The notes under the pieces are model-generated. The model had not been told where the DNA came from and made no database searches. It saw only the letters and a list, made by a program, of their open reading frames with translations. Made by a program: the position numbers and the translations under genes. Shown piece by piece: positions 1 through 9,086 of a stretch of 64,000 bases of DNA. The DNA lies in assembly GCA_009837445.1 (NCBI GenBank), contig VXTM01000004.1, positions 158,900 through 222,899 of the forward strand, in the 5' to 3' direction. Origin of the DNA: Acidimicrobiaceae bacterium (lineage in GTDB: Bacteria > Actinomycetota > Acidimicrobiia > Acidimicrobiales > Aldehydirespiratoraceae). Every line of letters begins with the position of its first letter. The stretch's first letter is position 1.

Positions 1-1146
1 AAGGCCGTGCTGCGGGTGACCGTCGCCGAGGAGGTCTTCGGCATCACCGTGGTGATCGTGATGCTGTCGGTGGCCTTCGTCGGCGGGGTCGGCCAGACTT
101 GGGGACCGGTCGTCGGCGCGGCGTTCCTGATCCCGCTGGCGATGTTCCTGGACGACTCGATCGGCGAGTCCGTCCCCGGCGCTCAAGAACTCGTCTATGC
201 CGCCGCGCTGGTGCTCGTCGCGCTGCTGATACCCCGGGGCATCCTCCCCGCGATCGAGAAGGGCTGCCGCCGGCTGGCGACATGGCCCCGTCCATCGCTT
301 GAACAGACGGGTCCAAGCCTTCTTGGGCGCCTCGTGGCACCGCCACCGCGGCCATCACCACTCTTGAGGACGCCCCGAAGGCCCCTCCGGCCGAGGCTCC
401 CGCAACCGAGCGACGCTCCAGTGCTGGAGGTGGACGGCGTGGCCAAGAGCTTCGGCGCCAACCGCGTTCTGTCCGACGTGTCCTTCAGCGTCGATCCGGG
501 CCGGCGGGTCGGCATCATCGGCCCCAACGGCGCGGGCAAGACGACGCTGTTCAACATCATGACCGCCCACCTGCGCGCCGACGCCGGACGGATCCTGTTC
601 AAGGGGGTGCAGGTGGATCACATGCGCGCCCCGCGGCGCTACGAACTCGGAATGTCACGCACGTTCCAGGTTCCCCAGGGCTTCCATCTCATGTCTCCGC
701 TCGACAATGTGGTCGTGGCCGCCATCGGCGCGTCGATGCCGGATCCGGTGGCCGCCTCGATGGCCATGCTCGAACGAGTCGGTCTCGCCGGCAAGGCGCT
801 CGCTGAGTTGAGCGCCCTCACCACCGCTGAGATTAAGAGCCTCGAATTGGCCCGCGCCATGGTGAGCGACCCGGACCTGCTACTGCTCGACGAGCCGCTC
901 GCCGGGCTGAACGAGGCCGAGAGGGCCCGCTTCTTCGAGACCGTCGACGAGCTCGTCGCGCCGCACACGGCGATCGTGGTGATCGAGCACTCGGTCCGGT
1001 CGCTAATCCAGTACGTCGAATCGGTCGTCGCGCTCGACGAGGGCCTCGTCATCGCCCAAGGCCCGCCCGAGGACGTCGTGTCGAACCCCCGCGTCATCGA
1101 GGCCTACCTCGGATCGAGATGGATGGAACATGCTCGAGATCAGTGA
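1..1146 (+). CDS. LivM-LivG fusion of a branched-chain amino-acid-type ABC importer, 5' truncated
   Basis: The reading frame is open from base 1, so the gene begins outside the window. The first ~80 residues are the end of a LivM-type permease: GGVGQTWGPVVGA, two hydrophobic segments, then a PRGI ending. A ~50-residue Pro/Arg-rich linker leads into a LivG-type ATPase with Walker A GPNGAGKTT, Walker B LLLLDEP and the H-loop in VIEHS. The ABC signature reads LTTAE instead of LSGGQ or LPYGQ. That variant occurs in a LivG subgroup with LTxA..xLELARA, so the protein is not necessarily dead. The next gene (LivF) overlaps by 17 bp. Substrate is unknown: leucine-type amino acids, amides or urea are all possible for this family. 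Confidence 0.88.
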   Translation, partial: KAVLRVTVAEEVFGITVVIVMLSVAFVGGVGQTWGPVVGAAFLIPLAMFLDDSIGESVPGAQELVYAAALVLVALLIPRGILPAIEKGCRRLATWPRPSLEQTGPSLLGRLVAPPPRPSPLLRTPRRPLRPRLPQPSDAPVLEVDGVAKSFGANRVLSDVSFSVDPGRRVGIIGPNGAGKTTLFNIMTAHLRADAGRILFKGVQVDHMRAPRRYELGMSRTFQVPQGFHLMSPLDNVVVAAIGASMPDPVAASMAMLERVGLAGKALAELSALTTAEIKSLELARAMVSDPDLLLLDEPLAGLNEAERARFFETVDELVAPHTAIVVIEHSVRSLIQYVESVVALDEGLVIAQGPPEDVVSNPRVIEAYLGSRWMEHARDQ

Positions 1147-1843
1147 CCTCAGTGCTGGCTACGACGGAGTCCCCGCGCTGCGCTCCATCAACTTCCGGGT
1201 CGGGCCACAGGAGCACGTAGCCATCCTCGGACCCAACGGCGCGGGCAAGACAACCCTGCTGAAGACGATCAGCGGCACCGTCGAAGCGGACTCCGGCTCG
1301 ATCCGCTTCGACGGCCAGGACCTGCTGCCGCAGTCGCCGCACAAGCGGGTCGAGGCCGGGATCGTGCACGTGCCCCAGGGGCGGATGATCTTCGCCTCCA
1401 TGACAGTGGCCGACAACCTTCGCCTCGGCAGCCACCGCAGGTTTGCCCGGGACCGCCACGACGAGCGCCGCGAGCTCGTGCTCGATATCTTCCCTGCGCT
1501 GGCCGACATGCTCGGCCGCGACGGCGGCGCCCTGTCGGGCGGCCAGCAGCAGATGCTGGCGGTCGCGCGGGGAGTGATGGCCTGCCCCCGCCTGCTCATG
1601 CTCGACGAGCCCTCGATGGGCTTGGCTCCCCGGGCCGCAGACGACATCTTCGAGGGCATCGCCCGGCTCCTTAAGAGCGAGACGACCGCGATGATCGTCG
1701 TCGAGCAACGAGCCCATGAGGCGCTAGAAGTGTGCGATCGGGCCTACGTGCTCGAGTCCGGGGAGGTGGCCCTCGAGGCCACAAACCGGGAACTCCTGAC
1801 CGACGAGAGGCTGGCGGCCGCCTATCTGGGTTCAGAGATATGA
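1130..1843 (+). CDS. livF: LivF-type ABC transporter ATP-binding protein
   Basis: This 237-residue protein has the usual LivF length. Walker A GPNGAGKTT is at residues 34-42, a canonical LSGGQQQ signature at ~135-141, and Walker B LLMLDEP at ~155. It would pair with the upstream fused LivG to energise import across the cytoplasmic membrane. Because the LivG signature is atypical, this subunit probably carries the canonical composite ATP site. The ATG lies inside the end of the upstream gene, which indicates translational coupling. It is the last gene of the transporter operon and converges on the TetR gene. Confidence 0.92.
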   Translation: MLEISDLSAGYDGVPALRSINFRVGPQEHVAILGPNGAGKTTLLKTISGTVEADSGSIRFDGQDLLPQSPHKRVEAGIVHVPQGRMIFASMTVADNLRLGSHRRFARDRHDERRELVLDIFPALADMLGRDGGALSGGQQQMLAVARGVMACPRLLMLDEPSMGLAPRAADDIFEGIARLLKSETTAMIVVEQRAHEALEVCDRAYVLESGEVALEATNRELLTDERLAAAYLGSEI

Positions 1844-1905
1844 GGCGCCGGTCGAGCGCTGCACTGATGCGGGACCCCAGAGCGCGCCCGGCGTGCCCCG
1901 TGCCG

Positions 1906-2520
1906 TCAGCCTCCGTCGGGGCCGTAGAAGCTGCGGTACCAGGCCCTGGTCACGATGCGAGCCACCGTCTCCACGTCCACCGGCGCCGTGTTGAGAGCGG
2001 CATGGGCGAACGTCGTGTAGGCCGTCTGCTCGACCAGCGAGGCCATGGCCCGGGCCACCGCGGTGGGATCCAGCCCGTCGAGTCGGACGCGATCGTCGTT
2101 CTCCACCGCATGCACGAACCGGGCCACGTGGCGCTCGCGCATCGTCCACCAGATCGTGGTGAAGCGCTCCTCCACCGTCGTCGCCTCGATAAAGGCACGC
2201 AGCACGCCGCTGTTGGCGTGATAGTGCCGGAGGTACCCGAGATTGGCTTCGTACAGGGCAGCCTCAGGGTCCTCGACGATGGGCGTCGACGACCGGCTCA
2301 GCCGGAAGAGCTCCTCGTGAAGGTCCCGGATCACGTTGGCGAAGAGGTCTTCCTTGTTCTCGAAGTACCGGTACAGACCGCCCAGGGAGAGCCCGGCCTG
2401 CTCGGCGACATCGCTCATGCGGGCATCGACGTAACCGTCCCTGGTGAAGACCTTCGACGCTGCGGCGAGGATCGCCTGTCGTGTTCGTTGACCCTTCGGG
2501 GTGGTCGGCTCAGTGGCCAT
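1906..2520 (-). CDS. TetR/AcrR-family transcriptional regulator
   Basis: This 204-residue protein has an N-terminal TetR helix-turn-helix: TRQAILAAASKVFTRDGY, then SDVAEQAGLSLGGLYRYFENKEDL. The helical C-terminal ligand domain is not recognisable. It is divergent from the catabolic operon that starts at 2751, with ~230 bp between them. By family precedent it likely represses that operon and itself until an acyl-CoA or substrate-derived ligand binds. The ligand cannot be read from the sequence. The start ATG at 2520 places the HTH at the usual distance from the N-terminus. Confidence 0.92.
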   Translation of the reverse strand: MATEPTTPKGQRTRQAILAAASKVFTRDGYVDARMSDVAEQAGLSLGGLYRYFENKEDLFANVIRDLHEELFRLSRSSTPIVEDPEAALYEANLGYLRHYHANSGVLRAFIEATTVEERFTTIWWTMRERHVARFVHAVENDDRVRLDGLDPTAVARAMASLVEQTAYTTFAHAALNTAPVDVETVARIVTRAWYRSFYGPDGG

Positions 2521-2622
2521 GGGCGCTTGCGTCGTCGGGAGGCACCTGAACGGTGTGAGGCACGTGACTGGTCCCCATGTTGCTGGCCCCTGTGCGGGTC
2601 GTCCAAGGCCCGGAAGCCCGTA

Positions 2623-2648
2623 GCGGACAATCCTACCGGTCCGTCCGC
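2623..2648. promoter_or_regulatory. Candidate TetR operator in the divergent intergenic region
   Basis: Perfect 6-bp arms GCGGAC / GTCCGC are separated by 14 bp, midway between the TetR gene and the acyl-CoA ligase operon. Placement fits an autoregulated divergent TetR site, but the inner bases are not symmetric, so this is a weak call. The rest of the 230-bp spacer shows no other feature I trust. Confidence 0.3.
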
Positions 2649-2750
2649 CTGCCCATCCCTCAGTAACACAACAGCGACGTCGGTCTTTTGAAGATTGCTG
2701 AGAGCCTGCAATGCTGCAACGGGAGCGCCGGTCTGGATCGGAGGAGAGCA

Positions 2751-4376
2751 GTGGTCGATGACATGGCGGAGCGCTACCGGCTCGCGGGATGGTGGACCGG
2801 CCGCCCGCTGATCGACCGCTTCGAGGCGCACGTCGCCGAGGGGCCGGGCGAACTCGCCCTGGTCAGCGGCAACAGCGTCCTGTCCCGTTCCGAGCTCTGG
2901 CAGGCAGCCGGAGAGTCCGCCGAGGAGATCCGTTCGGTCGTCGGCGGCAACAGGCGGGTCGTCGTGATCCAGTTGCCCAACTGCACCGCATGGGTCGTCA
3001 TGTTTCTGGCTGCCTTGAGGGCGGGCTGCGTTCCGGCCACGCCCCCGGTCACCATGCCTGAGGCTCACCTGGACCACATCTTCCACCTGATTGACCCTGC
3101 CCTGGTCGTCTACGCCGGCCGGAACCGGCGGGCCTCAGCGGACGAAGCGATCCAGCGGGCCGCCACTGGGGCCGCCACCGGGGTCGCGGTGGCCACCAGG
3201 GACGGAACCCTGCTGTCCGTGCACGGCCCGGCTGCTCCGCCGGACCGGACCGTCGAGGTGCCCGACACCACCGCGCACCTCATGTTCACCTCCAGCACGA
3301 CCGGTCCGCCGAAGGCGGTCAGCCACACCGAGGACTCGCTGGGCGCCCTCAACCTGCAATTCGCAGAGCGATTCGGTCTCAACCATCGCACAGCCGTGTT
3401 CATGCCGTCACCGCTCGGCCACAGCGTCGGCGCCATCCACGGTGCCCGCCTCTCGCTGTTCCTGGGCGCGCCCCTCATTCTCCAAGACCGGTGGGACGCC
3501 TCGGCCGCCCTCGACCTCGTGGCCCGCCACCGCGCCGCTTTCACCGCGGCGGCGACGCCGTTCCTGGTCGATCTGGCCGATGCGGAGTGGCATGGCCGCG
3601 AACCCAAGCTGGCGCCGTTGCGGAGCTTCCTGTGCGGTGGAGCCCAGGTGCCGCCAGTCCTCCTGCGGCGCTGCCGCACAGAGTTCCCCAATACGTTCGT
3701 CACACCGTTGTGGGGCATGACCGAGGGCGGCCTCACCACCTGTGTGGCCAGCTCGACACCCGGGCAGGTCGAGAACACGGTCGGGGTGGGGCTGCCCGGC
3801 CTGGAGCTGCGAACCCTCGGCACAGGCATGCGGTTGCAGACCTGCGGCGAGGGCGAGCTCGCCATGCGCGGGCCCGGCGTGTTCAACGGCTACTACGGCC
3901 AGCCCCAGCTATACGCCGAGCACATCATCGGCGACGGATTCTTCCGCACCGGCGACCTCGCCCACATCGACTCCGACGGATACGTGGCCATCACCGGACG
4001 GCTCAAGGACCTGATCATCCGGGCCGGCGTCAACATCTCCCCCGTCGAGACCGAGAACGCGATCGCCGCCCATCCCGACGTGGTAGCCGTGGCCGTGATC
4101 GGGTGGCCCGACGAGCGTCTCGGCGAGCGCATCTGCGCGGTCGTGCAGGCCCGAGCTCCTCTCAGTCTCGACGATGTAGTCACGTTCTGCGCGGCGCAGG
4201 ACCTGCCGCGGCGGCATTGGCCCGAACGGCTGGTGCAGGTCGACCACTTCCCGCGAACCGCCGCCGGCAAGGTACGCAAGCAACAGCTCCGCGACGAGCT
4301 GGTCAACGCCACCGCCTCGACTGCTGCGGTGGCAGGCCTCGGCGGCTCAGGCTCGGATCGGGGCCCGGACCGATGA
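2751..4376 (+). CDS. Acyl-CoA ligase (class I adenylate-forming enzyme)
   Basis: Activates a carboxylic acid to its acyl-CoA through an acyl-adenylate, in the cytoplasm. Motifs include the phosphate loop FTSSTTGPPKAV, the LWGMTEGG adenine-pocket motif, the hinge region ITGRLKDLIIRAG, and the C-terminal catalytic lysine in PRTAAGKVRK. The ORF track starts at TTG 2688. I prefer GTG 2751, which has GGAGGAG 4-10 nt upstream and gives 541 residues, typical for the family. It is the first gene of an operon with overlapping members, so it probably primes the substrate that the downstream SDR, crotonase and hydratase process. The acid substrate is not determinable; medium-chain, aromatic and cyclohexane acids are all possible. 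Confidence 0.88.
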   Translation: MVDDMAERYRLAGWWTGRPLIDRFEAHVAEGPGELALVSGNSVLSRSELWQAAGESAEEIRSVVGGNRRVVVIQLPNCTAWVVMFLAALRAGCVPATPPVTMPEAHLDHIFHLIDPALVVYAGRNRRASADEAIQRAATGAATGVAVATRDGTLLSVHGPAAPPDRTVEVPDTTAHLMFTSSTTGPPKAVSHTEDSLGALNLQFAERFGLNHRTAVFMPSPLGHSVGAIHGARLSLFLGAPLILQDRWDASAALDLVARHRAAFTAAATPFLVDLADAEWHGREPKLAPLRSFLCGGAQVPPVLLRRCRTEFPNTFVTPLWGMTEGGLTTCVASSTPGQVENTVGVGLPGLELRTLGTGMRLQTCGEGELAMRGPGVFNGYYGQPQLYAEHIIGDGFFRTGDLAHIDSDGYVAITGRLKDLIIRAGVNISPVETENAIAAHPDVVAVAVIGWPDERLGERICAVVQARAPLSLDDVVTFCAAQDLPRRHWPERLVQVDHFPRTAAGKVRKQQLRDELVNATASTAAVAGLGGSGSDRGPDR

Positions 4377-5167
4377 CCACCGTCGAGTTGAACGACACCG
4401 TGGTGAACTACCGCCGGCGAGGCTCGGGGCCGCCGGTCGTGCTGCTTCATGGGCTGGCCGAGGACCTCCGCTCCTGGGAGGCCGTCGCGGCCCATCTCGG
4501 CGAGTTCACCGTGTACACGCTGGATCTGCGGGGGCACGGACACACGACCCCCGGGGAGGGCGCCGGCACCCTGTCGCAGCTGAGTGACGACCTGACGGCG
4601 TTCCTGGGCACGATGACCGGTCCCGCCGCCGTCGTCGGCTACTCGCTGGGCGGCGCCATCGGACTCAAGGCCGCCACCGATCCCCGAACCCTGATCGGGC
4701 ACTTGATCGTGGCGGCCACCTCATCGGTGGTCGGCACCGCGGCGGCCGAGTTCTTCGCCTCTCGCATCGCGCAGCTCGAGACCGGTGACTGGGACGGCTT
4801 CGCCGCCGGCCTGCGCGACGACACGGCCAAGCAGGTCGTCACCGCGGTTGACATCGACGCACTGGCCGCGAGACGGATAGACGCCGTCGGTGACGGCCGC
4901 GGCTACATCAACGCCGCCCGAGCGATGATAGGTATCCGCACCGAGCCGCTGAATCCCCTTTTGGCGCAGATCAGGGTCCCGGTGGATGTCATCGGGGCGT
5001 CCAGCGACCTCTTCTGCCCCCGCCGGGCATCCGACATCATCGTCGAGGGCGTCGACGGCTGCCGCTACCACGAGGTAGCCGGATCCGGTCACCTGCTCTC
5101 GGTCGACCAGCCCGACGCCTACGGCAAACTGCTCGCCCAACTCCTGCACGAGAGGGGTCCTGCATGA
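4373..5167 (+). CDS. Alpha/beta-hydrolase
   Basis: 264 residues, a complete alpha/beta-hydrolase fold. HG oxyanion motif LLHGLAE is near residue 25, the nucleophile elbow GYSLGG gives Ser91, the likely acid is Asp212 in ASSDLF, and the base is His240 in GSGHLL. It could be an esterase, lactonase or C-C/thioester hydrolase. Its start ATG overlaps the TGA of the ligase gene (ATGA), so the two are translationally coupled. It probably acts on the same substrate pathway. It lies at the 3' end of a longer open frame that begins inside the ligase gene; only the part from 4373 is real. Confidence 0.87.
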   Translation: MTTVELNDTVVNYRRRGSGPPVVLLHGLAEDLRSWEAVAAHLGEFTVYTLDLRGHGHTTPGEGAGTLSQLSDDLTAFLGTMTGPAAVVGYSLGGAIGLKAATDPRTLIGHLIVAATSSVVGTAAAEFFASRIAQLETGDWDGFAAGLRDDTAKQVVTAVDIDALAARRIDAVGDGRGYINAARAMIGIRTEPLNPLLAQIRVPVDVIGASSDLFCPRRASDIIVEGVDGCRYHEVAGSGHLLSVDQPDAYGKLLAQLLHERGPA

Positions 5168-6165
5168 GACACCGCTACGGCATCTCGTTGGGGGTCAGCC
5201 CCCGCGAACCGCTGAGCCGCACGGCCGACCTGGCCCGCGCGGTCGACGACCGCGGTTTCGAGGCGCTGTGGTACATCGACTTCCAACTCGGAATGAAGGA
5301 CGTGTACGCCGCCATGAACCTGGCCGCGCTGTCCACCGAGAACGTGCTGATCGGGGCGGGTGTCACCAACCTGGTGACCCGCCACCCCACCGTGACCGCC
5401 AATGCCACCGCCGCCCTCGACGAGCTCTCTGGCGGCCGCGCTGTGCTCGGCCTCGGCGCGGGCTGGTCGGCCGTGCTCGGCGCGGGCGGCGCCCCGTCCA
5501 GGATCCGCGATCTGCGCTCCGGGATCGACGAGTTCCGCCAACTGTTCAGCGGCGAGCCGTGCGACCTCTACGGCACCGAAGTTCGCTTGGCCACCGCCGA
5601 GCGCCAGATTCCCATCTACCTGGCGGTCTCGCAGCCCGCCATGTTGCGGCTCGCCGGCGAGACCTGTGACGGCGCGGTGCTCATGGGCGCCGCCGACCCC
5701 GAGTTCTGCTCGTGGCAACTCGATTACATCCATCAGGGGCTGGAGGCCGCCGGGCGCGACCGCCGCGAGTTGACCGTCGACCTGTTCGTCACGATGTCGG
5801 TGGGCGACGACACCGCCAGCGCCGTCGACGACGTCAGAGCCTGGGCCACCAGCCAGGCAGCCACGTTCCACCCGTGGAAACGGATGCCGCCCGCGTGGGA
5901 GAGGTTCCGTGGAGAGTTTGCGCGGGCCGCGGGCGCGTACGGCCTCGTCGACCACCTATCGCTGCAGGCCGAGCACAAGCACACCGTCTCCGACGACTTC
6001 GTGCGGTCGGTCGCGCTCGCGGGCGACCTCGACACCTGCGTCGACCGGCTCCGCCGGCTCTGGCAGCTAGACATCGACCGGATCACCTTCGCGCTGCTGT
6101 CGGGCGGGCGCGAGCAGCGCTTGGCACAACTGGCCGACACCGTGATAGGCGCAGTCGAGGCATAA
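5164..6165 (+). CDS. LLM-class (F420-dependent type) oxidoreductase
   Basis: 333-residue TIM-barrel protein of the luciferase-like monooxygenase family. The N-terminal GISLGVSPREPL strand, ELSGGRAVLGLGAGW, and a mid-protein strand before PIYLAVSQP are typical. In actinobacteria most members use reduced F420 rather than FMN to reduce or oxidise organic substrates. The start ATG overlaps the preceding stop by ATGA. Its presence in the ligase/SDR/amidase operon suggests a redox step on the shared substrate. Cofactor assignment comes from the family, not from a residue I can prove here. Confidence 0.85.
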   Translation: MRHRYGISLGVSPREPLSRTADLARAVDDRGFEALWYIDFQLGMKDVYAAMNLAALSTENVLIGAGVTNLVTRHPTVTANATAALDELSGGRAVLGLGAGWSAVLGAGGAPSRIRDLRSGIDEFRQLFSGEPCDLYGTEVRLATAERQIPIYLAVSQPAMLRLAGETCDGAVLMGAADPEFCSWQLDYIHQGLEAAGRDRRELTVDLFVTMSVGDDTASAVDDVRAWATSQAATFHPWKRMPPAWERFRGEFARAAGAYGLVDHLSLQAEHKHTVSDDFVRSVALAGDLDTCVDRLRRLWQLDIDRITFALLSGGREQRLAQLADTVIGAVEA

Positions 6166-6176
6166 GGAGCAGGCTG

Positions 6177-6938
6177 ATGGCAACAAAGAGGCCAGTGGCG
6201 CTGGTCACCGCGGCCGCCGGCGCCGGCATCGGAGCAGCAGTGGCGAGACGGCTCGCCCACGACGGCCTGGACGTCGTCGTGACCGATGCCCACCAGCGCC
6301 GCTGCCAGGAGTTCGCCGACGCTCTAGCCGGCGAGGTCGGACGTGAGATCAACGCCCATCACCTCGACGTCACCGACCACGATCAGGTCCGCGCCGTGAT
6401 GTCGGAGGTCGCGGCAGCCAAAGGCGGGCTCGATGTCCTGGTCAACAACGCGGGCTGGTCCAGGATCGAGCCTGTGGCCGAGATGTCGCTGGAGACGTGG
6501 CAGCGTTGCCTCGACGTCGATCTGACCGGCACGTTCGTGTGCATGCGCCACGCACTACCCGCCATGATCGACAGCGGCGGCGGCTCGATCATCAACATCT
6601 CCTCGATCGCGGCCTGGGAGATGTCCACCGAGCACGGAGCGGCCTACTCGGCCGCCAAGGCGGGCGTGCTGGCCCTGACCCGGGTGGCCGCGGCGGAGAA
6701 CGGAGCCCATGGCGTACGCGTCAACGCGGTAGCCCCCGGCCTGATCTACAACGACTTCCTGCGGCGGATCTACCCGGAGGAGTTCTTCGACGACTACCTG
6801 TCCCGCAAGGCGGTCCTGGAACGCATCGGACGTCCCGAGGACGTCGCCGGCATGGTCTCGTTCCTGGCTTCAGACGAGGCAAGCTACGTGACCGGAGAGG
6901 TCTTCACGGTCTCGGGGGGAGTGTCGGCCCGTGGATGA
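6177..6938 (+). CDS. Short-chain dehydrogenase/reductase (SDR)
   Basis: 253 residues, a classical SDR. The nucleotide loop is the variant TAAAGAGIG (normally TGxxxGIG), followed by NNAG, the catalytic Ser in NISSIA and YSAAKAG with the Tyr/Lys pair. It probably oxidises a hydroxyacyl or alcohol intermediate with NAD(P). I start it at ATG 6177, which has AAGGAG about 8 nt upstream. The longer ORF in the track begins inside the previous gene in another frame. It ends 8 bp inside the amidase gene. Confidence 0.9.
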   Translation: MATKRPVALVTAAAGAGIGAAVARRLAHDGLDVVVTDAHQRRCQEFADALAGEVGREINAHHLDVTDHDQVRAVMSEVAAAKGGLDVLVNNAGWSRIEPVAEMSLETWQRCLDVDLTGTFVCMRHALPAMIDSGGGSIINISSIAAWEMSTEHGAAYSAAKAGVLALTRVAAAENGAHGVRVNAVAPGLIYNDFLRRIYPEEFFDDYLSRKAVLERIGRPEDVAGMVSFLASDEASYVTGEVFTVSGGVSARG

Positions 6939-8310
6939 CGGTCCCCTGTGGTGGCCGGTGCAGCGGCTGGTCGACTCCTATCGCCGCGGCTCGGTGTCCC
7001 CGGTGGAAGTCGCTGAGCTGGCTCTGAAACGCATCGACCAGGTCGACCCGGCTCTGCATGCCTTCGTCCTCGCCACACCCGAACTGGCCCTCCGCCAGGC
7101 CGCCGAGGCCGAGGCCGCCTACCGCAACGGGTACGCCGGTCCCCTCACCGGCGTGCCCGTCTCGATCAAGGACGCCTTCCACATCGAGGGCCACGTCACC
7201 ACGCTCGGCTCGCTGGCCCACGCCGACAATGTCGCCAGACACGACTCTGGCGCCGTGCGGCGCCTGCGCAGGGCTGGAGCTGTGATCGTAGGCAAGACCA
7301 ACGTCCCGGAGTTCTGCCAGTCGGCCACCACCGACAACCTCCTCGGTCCCGACACCGCCAACCCGTTCGACCCCGACCGCACCGCCGGCGGGTCCAGCGG
7401 CGGCGCGGCGGCCGCGGTCGCCTCGGGGACATGCACCGTGGGGCTCGGCTCCGACGGCGGCGGCTCGATCCGCATTCCAGCGTCGTTCTGCGGCCTTGTG
7501 GGACTCAAGCCCACGTATGGCGCCGTCGACGATGCCGGCGGGTTCCGTGCGTTCAGCCCATTCATCTCGGTGGGACCGCTGGCCCGATGCGTCGCCGACG
7601 CCCACTGCCTGCTGTCGGTGCTGTCCGGCGAGAGCGTCCGAAGCGCAGACACCCCGCCCAGCTTGTCCCCGCGCCGCGTCGCCTGGTGCGCCAAGCCGGA
7701 GGGCCGCCCGATCGACGCCGACGTGGGCGATCTCGCAGCAGCCGCGGTGAAGCAGCTCGCGGCCTGCGGCCACGATGTGACGCCCGTAGAACTGGACCTC
7801 GCGGGATGGGAGGAGATATTCGGGCCGCTCGTGCTGGCCGAGGAGGGCGAGCGCCGCGGCCACCTGCTGGGTGGTCCGCATGAGTTGACCTGGTACCACC
7901 GGCGCTCCCTGATGGCGGCCGAGCAACTCGATCCCGCCGTTCTCACCCGGGCCCGTTCCGATCTGGACGGGTACCGGGAGCGGGTGGACAGCTACTTCAG
8001 CGACTATGACGTGATCGCCACTCCCGCCACCGCCACCACCGCCTTCAGGTTGGGCCACCGGCCGGAGATCATCGCCGGCGAGCGAGTGGCCCGACTCTGG
8101 GGCGCCTTCCCGTTCGCGGTGCCCTTCAACGTCTCCGGACATCCCGCAGTGGTGCTGCCCGCCGGGTTCGTGGACGGTCTTCCGGCCGCGGTGCAGCTCG
8201 TGGGACGGTACGGGAGCGACAACGAACTGCTGTCGCTCGCCGAACAGCTCGAGACCGAGCTGGACGTGCGTCCCTTCACCCGTCTGCCGAACCACTGGTC
8301 ACCGGTGTGA
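6931..8310 (+). CDS. Amidase-signature family hydrolase
   Basis: 459 residues. The Ser-cisSer-Lys triad is visible: Lys80 in VSIKDAF, the cis-Ser in GGSSGGAAAAVASG (~155) and the nucleophile Ser179 in SDGGGSIRIPAS. It hydrolyses an amide or an ester-like substrate to an acid. The GTG start at 6931 overlaps the SDR gene by 8 bp. An amidase in an operon with an acyl-CoA ligase suggests that an amide is first cleaved to the acid which the ligase then activates. Substrate specificity in this family cannot be predicted from sequence. Confidence 0.92.
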   Translation: MDDGPLWWPVQRLVDSYRRGSVSPVEVAELALKRIDQVDPALHAFVLATPELALRQAAEAEAAYRNGYAGPLTGVPVSIKDAFHIEGHVTTLGSLAHADNVARHDSGAVRRLRRAGAVIVGKTNVPEFCQSATTDNLLGPDTANPFDPDRTAGGSSGGAAAAVASGTCTVGLGSDGGGSIRIPASFCGLVGLKPTYGAVDDAGGFRAFSPFISVGPLARCVADAHCLLSVLSGESVRSADTPPSLSPRRVAWCAKPEGRPIDADVGDLAAAAVKQLAACGHDVTPVELDLAGWEEIFGPLVLAEEGERRGHLLGGPHELTWYHRRSLMAAEQLDPAVLTRARSDLDGYRERVDSYFSDYDVIATPATATTAFRLGHRPEIIAGERVARLWGAFPFAVPFNVSGHPAVVLPAGFVDGLPAAVQLVGRYGSDNELLSLAEQLETELDVRPFTRLPNHWSPV

Positions 8311-9086
8311 GCGACATCATCCGGAGTGTCGATGCTTCGATCACCCAGATCGAGATCAACCGGCCGGAGCGAGCCAACGCCCTCCGGCGCAGCACGATCC
8401 GCCAAATGGAAGCGGCATTGGACTCGGCCGAGGGCCGCGACCCAACCAGCGACACGGGCGCAAGCCCGGCAGGCGTATTGCTCACCGGCGGCCGTGAACG
8501 CTTCAGCGCCGGGGCGGATCTGTCCGAGTTGGACGGCACCATTGATGATCTCGAGTTCGACGACGCACTCGAGGGGCTCTGCCGGCGCCTAACCCTGGGC
8601 CCGCTGCCGGTGGTCGCAGCAGTCGAGGGCCCCTGCTACGGCGCCGCGGTTGACCTGGCGTGGTCCTGCGACGCCGTGGTGGTCTCAACCAAGGCCCGTC
8701 TCGCCTTGCCCTCGACCAGCCTGGGGATCCTGTACAACCCGGTATCGGTGGCCCGACTCCATTCCCGACTCGGCTCGCCCACCGTACGCCGCCTCATGGT
8801 GCTCCAACAGGAGCTATCGGGTCGGGAGTTGCCGCCCGGCACAGCCATGGTGGTACCCGCGGGGACCACCACTGAGACGGCCAGGAGCCTGCTGAGGGTC
8901 CTTTCTTTCAACTCCGGTGCCACCGCAGCGACCAAGGCGCTGCTGGCGTCGCTCGACAGCGGCGAGGAGTTCGACCCTGCGGTGTGGCAGCCCGAGCGGG
9001 AGGCCCTTTTGGCCACACCGACCCGCCGGGCCGCGCTGGAGGCCCGCCGCGCCGCGTTCAGCAAGGATCAGAGCGAATGCAGCTGA
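8307..9086 (+). CDS. Enoyl-CoA hydratase/isomerase (crotonase) family protein
   Basis: 259 residues, crotonase fold. First oxyanion-hole motif is GGRERFSAGADLSEL; the second region is EGPCYGAAVDLAWSCDA. The loop that holds the catalytic glutamates in true hydratases reads SLGILYNPVSV without an obvious Glu, so the reaction may be an isomerisation, a hydrolysis or a C-C cleavage. The GTG start overlaps the amidase stop (GTGA). It is co-transcribed with the other genes of the 2751-9865 operon. Confidence 0.85.
   Translation: MSDIIRSVDASITQIEINRPERANALRRSTIRQMEAALDSAEGRDPTSDTGASPAGVLLTGGRERFSAGADLSELDGTIDDLEFDDALEGLCRRLTLGPLPVVAAVEGPCYGAAVDLAWSCDAVVVSTKARLALPSTSLGILYNPVSVARLHSRLGSPTVRRLMVLQQELSGRELPPGTAMVVPAGTTTETARSLLRVLSFNSGATAATKALLASLDSGEEFDPAVWQPEREALLATPTRRAALEARRAAFSKDQSECS

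Noticed and set aside
1732-2691. 319-residue plus-strand ORF
   Set aside because: It runs over the end of LivF and antisense to the TetR gene, has Arg/Gly/Pro-rich composition and no family features: a high-GC shadow ORF.
2688-2750. TTG start of the ligase given by the ORF track
   Set aside because: No SD before TTG 2688, while GTG 2751 has GGAGGAG and gives the normal family length.
6904-8295. 463-residue minus-strand ORF
   Set aside because: Fully antisense to the amidase gene, which has complete catalytic motifs.
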